Assembly (NCBI RefSeq): GCF_002111595.1
Contig: NZ_LUTN01000004.1
Location: forward strand, 62,001 to 126,000
DNA from: Lonsdalea britannica
Lineage (GTDB): Bacteria; Pseudomonadota; Gammaproteobacteria; Enterobacterales; Enterobacteriaceae
Direction of reading: 5' to 3'
DNA length: 64,000 nucleotides
Shown here: positions 10,596 to 21,310 of the stretch, piece after piece
How positions within the stretch are numbered: position 1 is the stretch's first letter
Layout: each line of letters opens with the position of its first letter
The notes under the pieces: model-generated
Told to the model about the DNA's origin: nothing
What the model saw: only the letters and a program-made list of their open reading frames with translations
Database searches by the model: none
Program-made: the position numbers and the translations under genes

Positions 10596-11028
10596 GGTTT
10601 TTTTGCCTGCTGAGGTGACACGATGTGGAGTAAGGCGCAAATGTTGAAATGACGACCCCGTTTAGCCGCCTTCTCATCCATCAGCCTTTTAACGCAGACA
10701 CTCTGTCGCAAAATATTCAGCCTCAGCATAGGATTGAAAAAGTTCGGCTCCCGCGTCGAAATCAGCGCTCGCAGCAATAAACTGCGTTTGAGCAAGGCAC
10801 GCCGCTCCCGCTCTAACGAGCCCAACGCGCGCATTTTTTTTCCTGACGCCTGTCGCGACGGTATTGATGTGCTGATGCACCGTTGCCGATACAGTTCGAT
10901 ATTCGTCGTGGACATTGCCTGCCATTGGGTCGGCACCGCCGTAATGTCTTGTTGCGCTACGGCAACGCGTTTCTGCAGCGCTTTTTTTGCGGATCTCAGA
11001 GACACGACCTCGCTCCACCGGTTGCCGT
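10596..11028 (-). other. recC-recB interval lacking ptrA
   Basis: In E. coli and relatives the 2.9-kb pitrilysin gene ptrA lies here. Only 433 bp separate recC from recB, and I recognise no pitrilysin motif such as the HxxEH zinc site. One minus-strand frame (TTG at 11032 to 10592, 146 codons) is open across the whole gap. Its product is rich in basic residues (LGSLERERRALLKRSLLLRA) and resembles nothing I know. It may be a scar of ptrA deletion or an unrecognised small gene. I give it no function. Confidence 0.5.
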
Positions 11029-14000
11029 TCAAAACTGGTTGAACCGTACAGCGGGGAGTAGCCAGGTTTCCGCTGCGACCGTCACCTGTGCAATCCGTTC
11101 AAGGTCCATCTCCCGTACGATTCGCTGCAGATAATAATCTTCCCCTTCGCCGGACAGGTTGAACGTTCCCTGCCACGCTTCCAGCAGCTTTTGCTGCGCT
11201 TTATTGAGGGTGGTTTCATCGGACAACAGGCTGTCGCTGTCACGATCGTAGATGACCTTCAGCCAGGCGCCGCCGGAGCGATTAAGCAACAACAATGGTT
11301 GATTCATCCCTTGCTGATAGCCGCTAATCATTAATGCCATAAACTCCCGCGCCTGCGCTTCGCTCAGCGCAGGAAAACGCCAGCCGCTGTCTTCCCGCCC
11401 GTAGATCCGACTATCGCCTTCCCCGCCGTTCAGACAGTAGCCAGATGCTCCAACCACAGCATCATGCCATCCACCAGCGAAATTTTCCCGGGACGCCAGC
11501 GCAGCAAACCGTCGTGCTGAATTTGCGTCAGCCAGCCCGTGACGCGTACGCCATCGAGCGTAATATCTAGTTCCTGGCTATCCAACATGTCCAACTGCCG
11601 CTCTTCGCGCACGCGAGCCGCCAGATCGCGCATTTCATCCAGCTGCGTCTGCCAATACAGCTCGCCGAAGGCGCCATAAGGCAGCTCCCCAGCCGCGCGC
11701 ATGCGCCGATAGAGTAAATCCGCATCCCCGTCGTTGATCAGGCATTCAGCAGCAGGGTATTCATCTGATAGCGATCGAGGTGATCGACTAAAAATGGCTC
11801 CTCTTCTCGCAGCTCCTGATCGTCGAGCACAAAATTCACACCGAGACGCAGTTGGAAAAATGCGCGTACAGGATGCCGGTAGAAGCGTTTTAGTTCGTCC
11901 AGCGTCACTTCGTCGTACTGCTGCTCCGGCAACGGCAGGTCGAACGGGGGTTGGCTTGCGCCTTCACGCCCCGCCGCCGCCAGCCACTCGGCGGCAAAAC
12001 TCTGCGGCGTGCCGTCGGCGATGAAATTATCCGCATCAAACGGCATGCGCGGATGCTCGCAACAGAGCACCGCCAAAAGACGTTCGGCGCTGACGTCGCC
12101 GTCCAGATCTTCATCGCCCGGCACACAGTAACTTTGGGCGATGTAGTCCAGCAGCTCACTGACCAGCACGGAGGGAAAACGCGGGCTGTTATCCTGAATG
12201 GAGTGGCCGATATAGCTGATATAAAGTCGATTCTGCGCCGACAGCAACGCCTCCAGAAACAGGTAGCGGTCATCTTCCCGTCGGCTGCGATCGCCGCGGC
12301 GGCGATGCCGGGACATCAGGTCGAAACCCAGCGGCGGCAGCGTACGCGGATAAACGCCATCGTTCATGCCCAGCAGGCAGACTGCTTTAAAAGGGATAGA
12401 ACGCATCGGCATCAGCGTGCAAAAATTCACGGCGCCAGCCAGGAAACGCTGACTGAGCCTGTCCCGGTCGAGCCGACCGGCCAGCTCGCTGCGTAACAGC
12501 GTGACGGGCACGGACTGCGGATAGCGCGCCAGCATGCCAGTGTTGATAATCTGCTGCCAGTGCTCCTCGATCAGCGTCAATGCCGCTTCGGCGTCACCGT
12601 CCGGCAAAAAGAAATCGTCCACCAGTTGACGACACAGCGGCTGCCACTCTTCCAACGTCCGCGGCTGCTGCAAACGCTGCCGCCACTGGCTTAACTGCAT
12701 CAGCAAATCCGCCAGCTGTCCGGCCAGCTCGGCGATCAGCCCGCTGGATTCATCATAAGGAAGCACGCCGCGCCAGTCGCCCGCGTGGCTGTCCATCGCA
12801 TACCCCAGCAGCATACGTGTGATGCCGAAACGCCAGGTGTGCTGACCGGTCGGCGGCAGCATCAGCTCTCTGACGTTGTCGTCGTCCAACCCCCAGCGAA
12901 TGCCGGACTCCGTCACCCAAAGCCGCAGGCGTCTTAGCCCCTCTTCGTGAATGCCGAATCGACTCGCCAGCGCAGGAACTTCTAAGAGCGCCAATACCTG
13001 TTCCGCCATAAATCGGCTGGTCGGCAGTTCCAACAATGACAGCACCGCTTGCAAAGCAGGATGCGCATGACGCGCGCGCTGATCGGAGATGGAAAACGGC
13101 AGATAGCGATCTTCCGGCGCGTTACCAAAGACGGCCTGAATAAACGGCGAATAGCTGTCAATGTCCGCCACCATCACGATGATGTCGCGCGGCATCAGGT
13201 CGGGATCATCGGCCATCATCGCCAGGAGCTGGTCATGCAGCACTTCCACCTCACGCTGCGGACTATGGCAGGCATGCACGGAGACGGAACGATCCCCCGG
13301 TGTCAGAGGACGTTTGTGGCGTCTCTGTTCTACGCTATCGTCTTCCGTCAGGGCGATGTCGCTGTTCTTGCCAGTCACGACGATACGGCTGTCTTCCAGC
13401 TCCAGAATATCCCGCTGTAGCCCGCTAAGCAGATGCTGCTCCTCGATATCGACATATGCAGAGACGCCGTTCGTCTCATCGAGCTGCTCCAGTAAATGTA
13501 AATTGTCGCGCCCCAGCTTGCCCCAGGAGGCCAGCAGCGGATTACCCACATTTTGTTCGCCATCCTCTTTAAACAAGGACTCGGCACGCGCCGGATCGCG
13601 GAACAAGGGGCGGCTTTCTGCCGTCATATGCCGATGCTGATACAAGCGCCACTGGCGTCCTTTCAGGCGGGCCAGTGACGCCTCATCTTGTATGTCGCCC
13701 CAATAATAGCGACAGGGATTGGTAAACAGCAGGTGTACGTCGATATGTTTGCCCAACGCATTCAAGGCCTGTAGATAAACCGGCGGCAGTGCGGAAATGC
13801 CACAGATAAAGACCCGATCCGGTAGGCCGGGAGGACGGCGTTCCGCCTGTTCAAGCACCTGAACAAACCGCTGATACAGGATGGTGTGGTGCCATTCTAG
13901 TTGTCCCAGAGATTGCGTGTATTCCACCAGCCGCCGCCAGAGCGGCGCCTGCCACTGCTGAGCATCCCCGGCCTCATCCACCCACAGTTCCTGCTGCCAG

Positions 14001-14443
14001 CGCATAATCCAGTCAGGACGATAAATCAGATATTGATCGAACAGATCGGCCGTGCGACCGGCCAGTTGATGCAGCTTGCGATCATCGTTGTCCTCTTCCA
14101 GATAGTGGGCCAATAGAGCGAAAGCCGGATCGTCCAGCTGCTGAGGCAGCAGATGCATCAGTTTCCAGCTCATGGCTTCTTTGCTAAAGGCGCTTTCTTT
14201 GGGAATTTCGGGGATCAGCCGCCGACACATGTCCCACAAAAAGACGCCCGGCAGCGGAAATTGGATATTAGCGGCGATATGAAATTTCTCGGCCAGTTCA
14301 ATTTGGAGCCACTGCGCCATACCCGGACTTTGTACTAACACCATTTCCGGCTGGAAAGGGTCGGTAAGCGGCTGTTGCTGCATTAGCACCGCCGTCAGCT
14401 CCTTCAATATATCCAGCTGATTGGAATGGTAAACCGTGAACAT
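11029..14443 (-). pseudogene. recC: exodeoxyribonuclease V gamma subunit recC, two one-base frameshifts
   Basis: RecC scans for Chi and scaffolds RecB and RecD. Codons 1-901 read MFTVYHSNQLDILKELTAVL through VDHLDRYQMNTLLLNA. Here the expected GCC CTG is read as GCCTG (one C missing at 11741-11742), giving a stop. The next frame continues LINDGDADLLYRRMRAAGELPYGAFGELYW to MLWLEHLA. A second one-base loss near 11441 then shifts to the final frame YCLNGGEGDSR to AVRFNQF. With both bases restored the protein is 1138 residues (E. coli 1122) and every segment aligns to RecC. As written the product lacks the last 20 percent, including the region that contacts RecD. Loss of function or sequence error are both possible. 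Confidence 0.9.
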
Positions 14444-14475
14444 GGTGACTCCTGACCGTGCGCTGCCGTTTATGT

Positions 14476-14874
14476 TTATGATGTATTCGAAGTGGGCTCT
14501 TCAGTGTCCGTCGGCGGATAGCAGAGCCAACGCGTGAGCGAGGCGGAATAGTGCCGCGGCGTCACTACGGCCGCCGTGACCCGCTGGCACTGCGGGCCGT
14601 ACGGTTGCACGTTGAGAGAGCTGGTCCAACCTTCCGGCAACGACGCGGTGACGGTTTGGACGGGCACGCCTGCGTCCTGTGCCTCTAGCTGTTCATTTAC
14701 CCACCGCCAGGCCTGACGCTGCTGCCATTGGTACTGTAGCGACCGTTGAAGTATTAAATGATATTGCAATAATCCGGTCAGAGAAACCGCGAACAGCAAT
14801 GCGGCAATCAGCGTTTCAAGCAGGCTAAACCCGCTCTGATTTCCGTCGAACGACAGTTTCTTAATGAACGACAC
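14476..14874 (-). CDS. ppdC: prepilin peptidase-dependent protein PpdC, type IV pseudopilin-like
   Basis: About 132 residues from the GTG at 14874. A short basic leader (VSFIKKLSFDGNQSG) ends in the prepilin cleavage site G|FSLLE, followed by a hydrophobic helix (TLIAALLFAVSLTGLLQY). This is the type IV pilin class N-terminus processed by a PilD-like peptidase. It overlaps ygdB by 14 bp and ends the ppdA-ppdB-ygdB-ppdC operon upstream of recC, as in E. coli. It is probably a minor pseudopilin; the role of this set in E. coli is poorly defined. The start is uncertain within the overlap. Confidence 0.8.
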   Translation of the reverse strand: MSFIKKLSFDGNQSGFSLLETLIAALLFAVSLTGLLQYHLILQRSLQYQWQQRQAWRWVNEQLEAQDAGVPVQTVTASLPEGWTSSLNVQPYGPQCQRVTAAVVTPRHYSASLTRWLCYPPTDTEEPTSNTS

Positions 14875-15313
14875 AGTAACGCGCCTCCGGTTCTGGGCAG
14901 AAGTCGAGCCATCCCTGCGACATCGCCTGCAGCAGCACGGCACCGTCGATGGTCTGCGCCGCGACGCGCTGATATAACCGCAGCGGCGGCGTATTCACTT
15001 CAAACTGCCCCTCGCCCCGCAACACGCCCTGATTGCCGGAAGAAGATATATGCAAACAAACCCGCAGGCGGTCCATCGAGAGCGTGCGACACTGCCACAT
15101 ATCCCCATTTTCCTGCCAGCGTTGACTCATTCCCCATTCAAGAGAAGATAGCCCCTGATTGAAGGCTTTCCAGTAATGCTGTTCGTCCTTGCCCTGTTCC
15201 ATCCAGGTTTCCAACTGCTTTTGCATACCGACCAGCAACAGCACCCCAAGGGAGATAAGCACCATGACGATCATCAAGGCGTTGCCCGACTGGTGACATT
15301 TAGACGGCATCAT
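14861..15313 (-). CDS. ygdB: DUF2509 family protein YgdB
   Basis: 150 residues. The N-terminus MMPSKCHQSGNALMIVMVLISLG resembles a PilX-like minor pilin, with a short polar leader and a hydrophobic helix (about 11-30), and the rest is periplasmic. The position between ppdB and ppdC matches E. coli YgdB. It overlaps both neighbours by about 14 bp, which supports a tightly coupled operon. The molecular role is unknown; a minor-pseudopilin function is inferred from context. Confidence 0.85.
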   Translation of the reverse strand: MMPSKCHQSGNALMIVMVLISLGVLLLVGMQKQLETWMEQGKDEQHYWKAFNQGLSSLEWGMSQRWQENGDMWQCRTLSMDRLRVCLHISSSGNQGVLRGEGQFEVNTPPLRLYQRVAAQTIDGAVLLQAMSQGWLDFCPEPEARYCVVH

Positions 15314-15899
15314 GATTACGCCTCGCGACCCACCGCTGCACCTGCTGTTTGATCTGCGGCCTGTCAGTCCAGTAGCCTGACAGCCCCAGCAGGTATAACG
15401 TTCCTCGACTGCCCTGTTGTGAAGAAACCTGAAATCCGGTGATGGTCACTTCATTGGGGTCGAAGAATTTCTCCCAGCGTTTCCCCCGGCAATGGGCATA
15501 GCCGGTTTGGACCTCAAGCGCCCCCTCGCGCAGACGATAGCTGAAAAATTCGCCCTCCTGCCGTTCGCCGGGGTCCCAGTGACCGCTACGGTTCACGTCG
15601 TAGGCAACCGTCAGGCAACTTTGAGTCGAATTCGCGCCGTCGGGGCTCAACGTAATCGCCTCGCCCCGGCAACTTCCCGCGCAAAATCCCGCGCGAAGGA
15701 TATCTTTTTCGATAACGGATAGGGCCTGGCTGAGCGTTTGCTCAAGACGAAAGGCGTTGAGTCCCTGCTGACTCTGCTTATTCAGCACAGAAAACAGCTG
15801 TACGACCGCAAGAATAATGATGCTGACAATGCCAAGCGCCAGCATGACTTCCGGCAGAGAAAAACCGCCGATACGACATTTTCTATCCGGCATCAGCAT
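15300..15899 (-). CDS. ppdB: prepilin peptidase-dependent protein PpdB
   Basis: 199 residues with leader MLMPDRKCRIGG, cleavage site G|FSLPEVMLAL and a hydrophobic helix. The C-terminal domain is cysteine-containing, as in PilW-type minor pilins. It overlaps ppdA by 7 bp and ygdB by 14 bp. It belongs to the same assembly-priming class as PilW. The true start may be the second Met (15893). Confidence 0.88.
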   Translation of the reverse strand: MLMPDRKCRIGGFSLPEVMLALGIVSIIILAVVQLFSVLNKQSQQGLNAFRLEQTLSQALSVIEKDILRAGFCAGSCRGEAITLSPDGANSTQSCLTVAYDVNRSGHWDPGERQEGEFFSYRLREGALEVQTGYAHCRGKRWEKFFDPNEVTITGFQVSSQQGSRGTLYLLGLSGYWTDRPQIKQQVQRWVARRNHDAV

Positions 15900-16384
15900 A
15901 TTGGAGTACCCAACAGCGGCTGACCTTCACTGCACAGCCTCAATCGCCCACGCACGGAAAGGACCAACCGGATACGCCCCGCCGCACTTCCCAACGTCAG
16001 GTGGCCCGATTGCGCCGTATGGCGCAGACCAAAGAAGGAAAACTGCTGCGCCGTAGCGTCGACCAGCTTAATATCGCGCGATGTCGGAATAAAAAAATGC
16101 GCGCTGTCCGCCGGACAGTCGCCGCCTGATGTCGCCGGCCCTACGCACCAACGTTCCCCGACACGAAGTACCTGCGCCGTATGCGTCTCGTTACGCCAGT
16201 TGGCTTGAGTTTGTATACGCGCCACGACGCTCATCAACTGCCGTGCATTTTGCTCCAGCAGCATCGACTGACGATATCCTAACCAGCTATGTAGTCCTGC
16301 GCCGACCAGGAGAGATATCACCGCTATTACCATCACTAACTCCAGCAGGGTGAACCCCTGTTGCCATCCATTGCATTTTTTCAT
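15893..16384 (-). CDS. ppdA: prepilin peptidase-dependent protein PpdA (GspH/FimT-like pseudopilin)
   Basis: About 163 residues from MKKCNGWQQGFTLLELVMV. It has the canonical prepilin site G|FTLLE and a membrane helix, followed by a GspH/FimT-like globular domain with a Cys pair near WCVGPATSGGDC. The start at 16384 is preceded by GAGCGGC. The longer in-frame extension upstream has no family resemblance. It is the first gene of the pseudopilin operon and lies downstream of thyA, as in E. coli. Confidence 0.88.
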   Translation of the reverse strand: MKKCNGWQQGFTLLELVMVIAVISLLVGAGLHSWLGYRQSMLLEQNARQLMSVVARIQTQANWRNETHTAQVLRVGERWCVGPATSGGDCPADSAHFFIPTSRDIKLVDATAQQFSFFGLRHTAQSGHLTLGSAAGRIRLVLSVRGRLRLCSEGQPLLGTPIC

Positions 16385-16523
16385 GCCGCTCAGTGTAGCG
16401 ACAATCCCTATTTCCGACAGCAAAATGGTATCGGCTTTGCGCAGCGCCGCGTAGATTTTTTGAAGCGAAAACAGATTATTACTATTTAAATGCGAAGCGG
16501 TTCGCAAAAACCATCTTGAGCAC

Positions 16524-16555
16524 AAAAAAAAACCTGTCGGCGAATCGCCCACAGG
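16524..16555 (-). terminator. rho-independent terminator downstream of thyA
   Basis: On the minus strand the stem CCTGT-G-GGCG / CGCC-G-ACAGG (one internal mismatch) is followed by nine consecutive T. It closes the lgt-thyA transcription unit before ppdA. Confidence 0.85.
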
Positions 16556-16656
16556 ATATTTTCATGACTGGCCCAACGACGCCTGTATTCACTCCGGCGA
16601 TATCGGGCGATGCCGCCGGAGTCAGGACCAGAGGCGCGAACGCCTCACATTAACGG

Positions 16657-17451
16657 TTAGATCGCGACAGGCGCTTTGATCGGCGGATGCGGATCGTAAC
16701 CTTCGATTTCGAAGTCTTCGAAACGGTAGTCAAACAGAGAGGCGGGGCGACGTTTGATGATCAGTTTCGGCAACGGACGCGGTTCACGCGTTAGCTGCAG
16801 ATGTGTCTGTTCCATATGGTTGCTGTAAAGGTGCGTGTCGCCCCCTGTCCAGACGAAGTCACCAACTTCCAGATCGCACTGTTGCGCTACCATGTGCACC
16901 AGCAGCGCATAGCTGGCGATGTTAAACGGCAGCCCCAGGAATACATCGCATGAACGCTGGTAAAGCTGGCAAGAGAGCTTGCCGTCGGCGACATAAAACT
17001 GGAAAAACGCATGGCAAGGCGCCAGCGCCATCTGATCGAGCTCGCCCACATTCCAGGCGGAGACGATGATGCGACGGGAGTCCGGATCCTGTTTCAACTG
17101 GGTCATCACTTTCTCCAGCTGATCGATCTGACGGCCATCCGCCGCGCCCCATGAGCGCCACTGTTTGCCGTACACCGGCCCCAGGTCGCCATTATCATCG
17201 GCCCATTCATCCCAAATGGAGACTTTGTTTTCGTGCAGATAACCGACGTTGGTATCGCCGTTCAGGAACCACAGCAGTTCATGGATAATGGAGCGCAAAT
17301 GGCAGCGTTTAGTTGTCACCAGCGGGAATCCCTGCTGCAAGTTGAAACGCATCTGATGACCGAAAATCGATAGCGTACCCGTGCCCGTGCGGTCGTCTTT
17401 TGGCGTCCCCTCATCAAGCACTTTTTTCATCAGTTCCAGATACTGTTTCAT
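16657..17451 (-). CDS. thyA: thymidylate synthase
   Basis: 264 residues, the same length as E. coli ThyA. It makes dTMP from dUMP using methylene-tetrahydrofolate. The catalytic cysteine is in [13 protein letters not shown]. The dUMP-binding segments [33 protein letters not shown] and the C-terminus [10 protein letters not shown] are all present. It is separated from lgt by 6 bp and so is co-transcribed and probably translationally coupled. Confidence 0.98.
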   Translation of the reverse strand: MKQYLELMKKVLDEGTPKDDRTGTGTLSIFGHQMRFNLQQGFPLVTTKRCHLRSIIHELLWFLNGDTNVGYLHENKVSIWDEWADDNGDLGPVYGKQWRSWGAADGRQIDQLEKVMTQLKQDPDSRRIIVSAWNVGELDQMALAPCHAFFQFYVADGKLSCQLYQRSCDVFLGLPFNIASYALLVHMVAQQCDLEVGDFVWTGGDTHLYSNHMEQTHLQLTREPRPLPKLIIKRRPASLFDYRFEDFEIEGYDPHPPIKAPVAI

Positions 17452-17457
17452 ACTACC

Positions 17458-18351
17458 TCATTTAAATATTGAATCGTTGCCATCACTGCCGGGCAGGCTG
17501 ACGGCGATAAGCCAAATCATCATCAGAAGACCTGCCAGCACCATCGGAATCGACAGGATTTGTCCCATGCTCATGATGCCGCTGAAAAGCCCTAACTGCG
17601 CGTCCGGCTGACGGAAAAACTCGACGATGATACGGAACAGGCCGTAGCCGATCAGGAACAGGCCGGACACACTGCCCATAGGACGTGGTTTGCGGATAAA
17701 GAGATTCAGGATGATAAACAGGACAACCCCTTCCAGCAGCAGTTCGTACAACTGCGACGGGTGACGCGGCAACACGCCATACTGATTCAGAATTTCCTGC
17801 CACTCCGGGTGCGTCGCCGCTAGCACGACGTCTTCGCCGCGCGAGCCGGGAAACAGCATGGCCCACGGCGTGTCAGTCGTCACGCGGCCCCACAGTTCAC
17901 CGTTGATGAAGTTGCCCAGACGGCCCGCGCCAAGGCCGAACGGTATCAGCGGCGCAATGAAGTCGGAGACCTGGAAGAAGTTACGCTGGGTGCGGTAGGC
18001 AAAGCACAGCATGACGACAATCACACCGATCAGACCGCCGTGGAACGACATGCCGCCATCCCAGACTTTGAACAGGTAAAGCGGATTTTCCAGGAAGCTG
18101 GAAAAAGCATAGAACAGCACATACCCGAGTCGCCCGCCGATGAATACGCCGAGGAAGCCCAGATAAAGCAGGTTTTCGACTTCGTCTTTTTTCCAGCCGC
18201 TGCCCGGTTTGTTCGCCCGACGAACCGCCAGCCACATGGCAAAGACAAAACCAACCAGGTACATCAGACCATACCAGTGCAGCGATACGGGGCCGATGGA
18301 AAAAATTACCGGATCAAATTGAGGAAATTCCAGATAGCTCGTCGTCATCAA
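17458..18351 (-). CDS. lgt: prolipoprotein diacylglyceryl transferase
   Basis: 297 residues (E. coli 291). An inner-membrane enzyme with about seven hydrophobic helices that transfers diacylglycerol from phosphatidylglycerol to lipobox cysteines. It shows the Lgt signature [14 protein letters not shown] and the essential HGG in [11 protein letters not shown]. It would act on lipoproteins in this window such as MltA, MltC and YgdR. It is upstream of thyA in one operon. The ATG pair at the start leaves one residue of doubt. Confidence 0.97.
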   Translation of the reverse strand: MMTTSYLEFPQFDPVIFSIGPVSLHWYGLMYLVGFVFAMWLAVRRANKPGSGWKKDEVENLLYLGFLGVFIGGRLGYVLFYAFSSFLENPLYLFKVWDGGMSFHGGLIGVIVVMLCFAYRTQRNFFQVSDFIAPLIPFGLGAGRLGNFINGELWGRVTTDTPWAMLFPGSRGEDVVLAATHPEWQEILNQYGVLPRHPSQLYELLLEGVVLFIILNLFIRKPRPMGSVSGLFLIGYGLFRIIVEFFRQPDAQLGLFSGIMSMGQILSIPMVLAGLLMMIWLIAVSLPGSDGNDSIFK

Positions 18352-18527
18352 TCACCACATTCTCGTTGTTTTGTCCCTGATTACGGGCTCAGCTAAAGGC
18401 AGGAAAACCGATGGAACGCCTGCCGCATTTCGCGGTTGCGCATAATAGCATAACGTATTAGGCCCCATGCCGGTGTTGCAGCAAAAGATCTGTAAAACAT
18501 CGCTTCATCAATTGCGGTGACATCGCG

Positions 18528-20774
18528 TCAGCGGCCGCCGCGGATCAGGCCGCCCAAACCTCGTTCTTCAATAAACAGCGATGCCCACTGTCGCGCCTCG
18601 GTGGCGGTCTGCGCCGTCAGCGCTTTGTCCGCAAGCCGCCCGGCATCTTCCTGATCGATGTGACGCAGCAGATACTTGATACGCGCCACGCTGCGTCCGT
18701 TCATGCTCAGCGAGCGATACCCCATACCTATCAGCAGCAAAGCGCCCATCGGCTCGCCCGCCATTTCCCCGCAGACCGACACCGGCAGACGCTGCAGCCG
18801 GCACTGCGTGACGATCAGATTCAACGCCTGCAGCATCGAAGGATGAAGGCTGTCGTACAGCGCGCCGACATGGGGATTGTTGCGATCCACCGCCAGCAGA
18901 TATTGCGTGAGGTCGTTTGTCCCCACTGAAACAAAATCAATGCGCGAACTGAGATGAGGCAGCAGGAACAGCATCGAAGGCACTTCGATCATGATCCCAA
19001 TACGCGGCCGGGGCTGCGGGCAGTTCAGCATTTCCGCCACTTCGCCCGCCGCGCGGTCGATCAACCGACGCGCTTCGTCGATCTCGTCCAGACTGTTGAT
19101 CATCGGCAACAAGATATGCAGATTGCCCAGCTCTGCGTTGGCGCGCAGCATGGCACGCACCTGTATCAGAAAGATTTCCGGCTGATCGAGCGTGACACGA
19201 ATGCCTCGCCACCCCAGGGAGGGATTTTCCTCGCTGATCGGCATATAGGGCAACGGTTTGTCGGCGCCGATATCCAGCGTGCGCAGCATGACCGGATTGT
19301 CAGGATAAAGACGCAGCATGCTTTCATACTGCGCGACCTGCTCGTCCTCAGAAGGAAATCCACTTTGCACCATGAAGGGAATTTCCGTGCGGTACAGACC
19401 GACGCCGTCGACCTGATCGATGAAGCGTTTTTCATGCTCCGCGCTGAGACCGGCATTAAGCATCACGCGCACGCGCTCGCCGCTTTTCAGCATGGCCGGG
19501 CGGTTGCCGTCATCTTCCGTCAGCCGGTTGAGCTCCAGCTCTTCATCCAGTACGCGCTGATACTCCTGCACCAGCACCGGCTCGGGATCGACCAGCAGCT
19601 CACCGCGATAGCCGTCAAGGATCAGCAGCCGCTGATGCAATAACGCAGGCTGAATATCTGCGTCCATTAGGGTGGGGATCCCCATGGCCCGGACCAGGAT
19701 CGCGGCATGCGAGTTGGCAGCGCCTTCGTGAACGACTATCCCGGCTAGCCTGTCTTGCGGCAACTCGGCCAGCAGCGTCGCCGTCAGCTCATCCGCCACC
19801 AGAATAAAACGTTCCGGCCATTGCGCCGTGCCCTGAATGCTATCGTCCAGATGAAACAGCAGCCGCTGTCCGAGCGCGCGCAGGTCGCTGGCGCGCTCAC
19901 GCAGATAGGTATCTTGCAGCGTGGCGAACTGGGCCGAAAAACGCTCGATGACGACCTTGACCGCCCACTCCGCCGAACTGCCGGTATCCACTTCCTGACT
20001 TAGCTCTCGCTTTAACCGGGCGTCGTTAAGCAAATGAGAATAGAGATCGAATATGGCGGCGCTTTCTTTCTGCGCGCTGGCGCTGAAGCGTTTGCTGTAG
20101 CGGCGGAACTCCGCTGCGGCGTTTTCCATCGCCTGCAGCAGGCGCGAACGTTCACGATCGCTATCCAGACTGGACGCGGGAAAGACCTGCTCCAGGGAGG
20201 GCTGACTGCGATCCTGCCAGCCAGAGGCTATCGCCACCCCCGGCGCGGCGGCCAGCGCTTTGATCCGCGTTTGCCGGTATTGTCCAAACAGCGCTTTGAT
20301 CTGGGACTGGGACAGAATGGCCGCCATCTGCGTGGCCAGCGTCACCATGAAAGATTCGTCGTTCTTGTCGAACTGTCTCAGTTCCCTTTGCTGCACGACC
20401 AGAACGCCCAGCAGCTGACGCCGGTGAATAATCGGCACGCCAAGGAAAGAACGGAATTGTTGTTCCCGAACCGCAGGAATGAATTGGAAGCTGGGGTGAC
20501 TTTGGGCGTCGGCCAGATTGATGAGTTCAGCGCGCTCGCCGACCAATCCGACGACCCCTTGCCCGAAAGCGAGAGTGATGGGACGTCCCCGAGGTTTTTT
20601 TAACCCTCGGGTCGCCATCAGGTAATAGCAGTGACGATCGTGGTCGGCCAGGTAAATAGAACAGACTTCGGTGTCCATCGCCAGACAGATTTCGTTGACC
20701 AGAATATCCAGCGCATCCGATAACTGCGCCGTCGCGGCGACTTTCTCAATGACTTCTCGCAGGCGCGTGAGCAT
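18528..20774 (-). CDS. ptsP: phosphoenolpyruvate-protein phosphotransferase PtsP (EI-Ntr)
   Basis: 748 residues, the E. coli length. An N-terminal GAF domain (about 1-165, sensing nitrogen status) is followed by an enzyme I module. The phosphorylated histidine is in EGAANSHAAILVRAMG, and the PEP-binding domain includes VGLYRTEIPFM, IGIMIEVPSM and GTNDLTQYLLAVDRNNP. It starts the nitrogen phosphotransfer chain PtsP-NPr-EIIA-Ntr. It lies 11 bp after rppH, so the two are co-transcribed as in E. coli. Confidence 0.97.
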   Translation of the reverse strand: MLTRLREVIEKVAATAQLSDALDILVNEICLAMDTEVCSIYLADHDRHCYYLMATRGLKKPRGRPITLAFGQGVVGLVGERAELINLADAQSHPSFQFIPAVREQQFRSFLGVPIIHRRQLLGVLVVQQRELRQFDKNDESFMVTLATQMAAILSQSQIKALFGQYRQTRIKALAAAPGVAIASGWQDRSQPSLEQVFPASSLDSDRERSRLLQAMENAAAEFRRYSKRFSASAQKESAAIFDLYSHLLNDARLKRELSQEVDTGSSAEWAVKVVIERFSAQFATLQDTYLRERASDLRALGQRLLFHLDDSIQGTAQWPERFILVADELTATLLAELPQDRLAGIVVHEGAANSHAAILVRAMGIPTLMDADIQPALLHQRLLILDGYRGELLVDPEPVLVQEYQRVLDEELELNRLTEDDGNRPAMLKSGERVRVMLNAGLSAEHEKRFIDQVDGVGLYRTEIPFMVQSGFPSEDEQVAQYESMLRLYPDNPVMLRTLDIGADKPLPYMPISEENPSLGWRGIRVTLDQPEIFLIQVRAMLRANAELGNLHILLPMINSLDEIDEARRLIDRAAGEVAEMLNCPQPRPRIGIMIEVPSMLFLLPHLSSRIDFVSVGTNDLTQYLLAVDRNNPHVGALYDSLHPSMLQALNLIVTQCRLQRLPVSVCGEMAGEPMGALLLIGMGYRSLSMNGRSVARIKYLLRHIDQEDAGRLADKALTAQTATEARQWASLFIEERGLGGLIRGGR

Positions 20775-20785
20775 GGTGGGCTGAA

Positions 20786-21310
20786 TTATCCTCTCTTCCG
20801 TCGGGGACTGGATGGCGACCGGGCCGAATTCTCCTGTAATTGAATAACCGAGGAGATAAACTCCTTCATGACCCGCCGATAGACGTCGCGTTTAAAGGAA
20901 ACGACCTGTCGCACCGGATACCAAAAGCTAACCCAGCGCCAGCCGTCGAATTCCGGCGTGCCGCTGCTTTGCATGTTGATCTCTGACTCATTGCACATTA
21001 ACTGCAACAGAAACCATTTTTGCTTTTGGCCGATACAGACGGGTTTTGTGTCCCAACGCACCAAACGTTTTGGCAATTTATAGCGTAACCAGCTGCGAGT
21101 TAAAGCCAGAATACGCACATCCTTTTTACGCAGTCCGACTTCCTCATATAGCTCACGGTACATGGCTTGTTCCGCCGTTTCACCAGGGTTGATCCCCCCC
21201 TGTGGAAACTGCCAGGAGTGCTGGCCGTAGCGGCGAGCCCACAGCACCTGCCCCTGCCGATTACAAATTACAATACCCACATTCGGGCGGTAGCCATCAT
21301 CATCGATCAC
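20786..21310 (-). CDS. rppH: RNA pyrophosphohydrolase RppH
   Basis: 174 residues from a GTG start ([17 protein letters not shown]). It removes pyrophosphate from mRNA 5' ends and triggers RNase E decay. The Nudix box is complete: [13 protein letters not shown] followed by REL-x-EE-x-GL. The C-terminus PSSPRRKRG matches the family. I chose the GTG at 21310 because E. coli RppH begins exactly at IDDDGYRPN; an upstream in-frame extension of 46 residues is not conserved. Confidence 0.95.
   Translation of the reverse strand: MIDDDGYRPNVGIVICNRQGQVLWARRYGQHSWQFPQGGINPGETAEQAMYRELYEEVGLRKKDVRILALTRSWLRYKLPKRLVRWDTKPVCIGQKQKWFLLQLMCNESEINMQSSGTPEFDGWRWVSFWYPVRQVVSFKRDVYRRVMKEFISSVIQLQENSARSPSSPRRKRG

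Noticed and set aside
18954..19643. 229-codon plus-strand open frame opposite ptsP
   Set aside because: Shadow of the intact ptsP gene; its product is rich in His, Arg and Gln with no motif.
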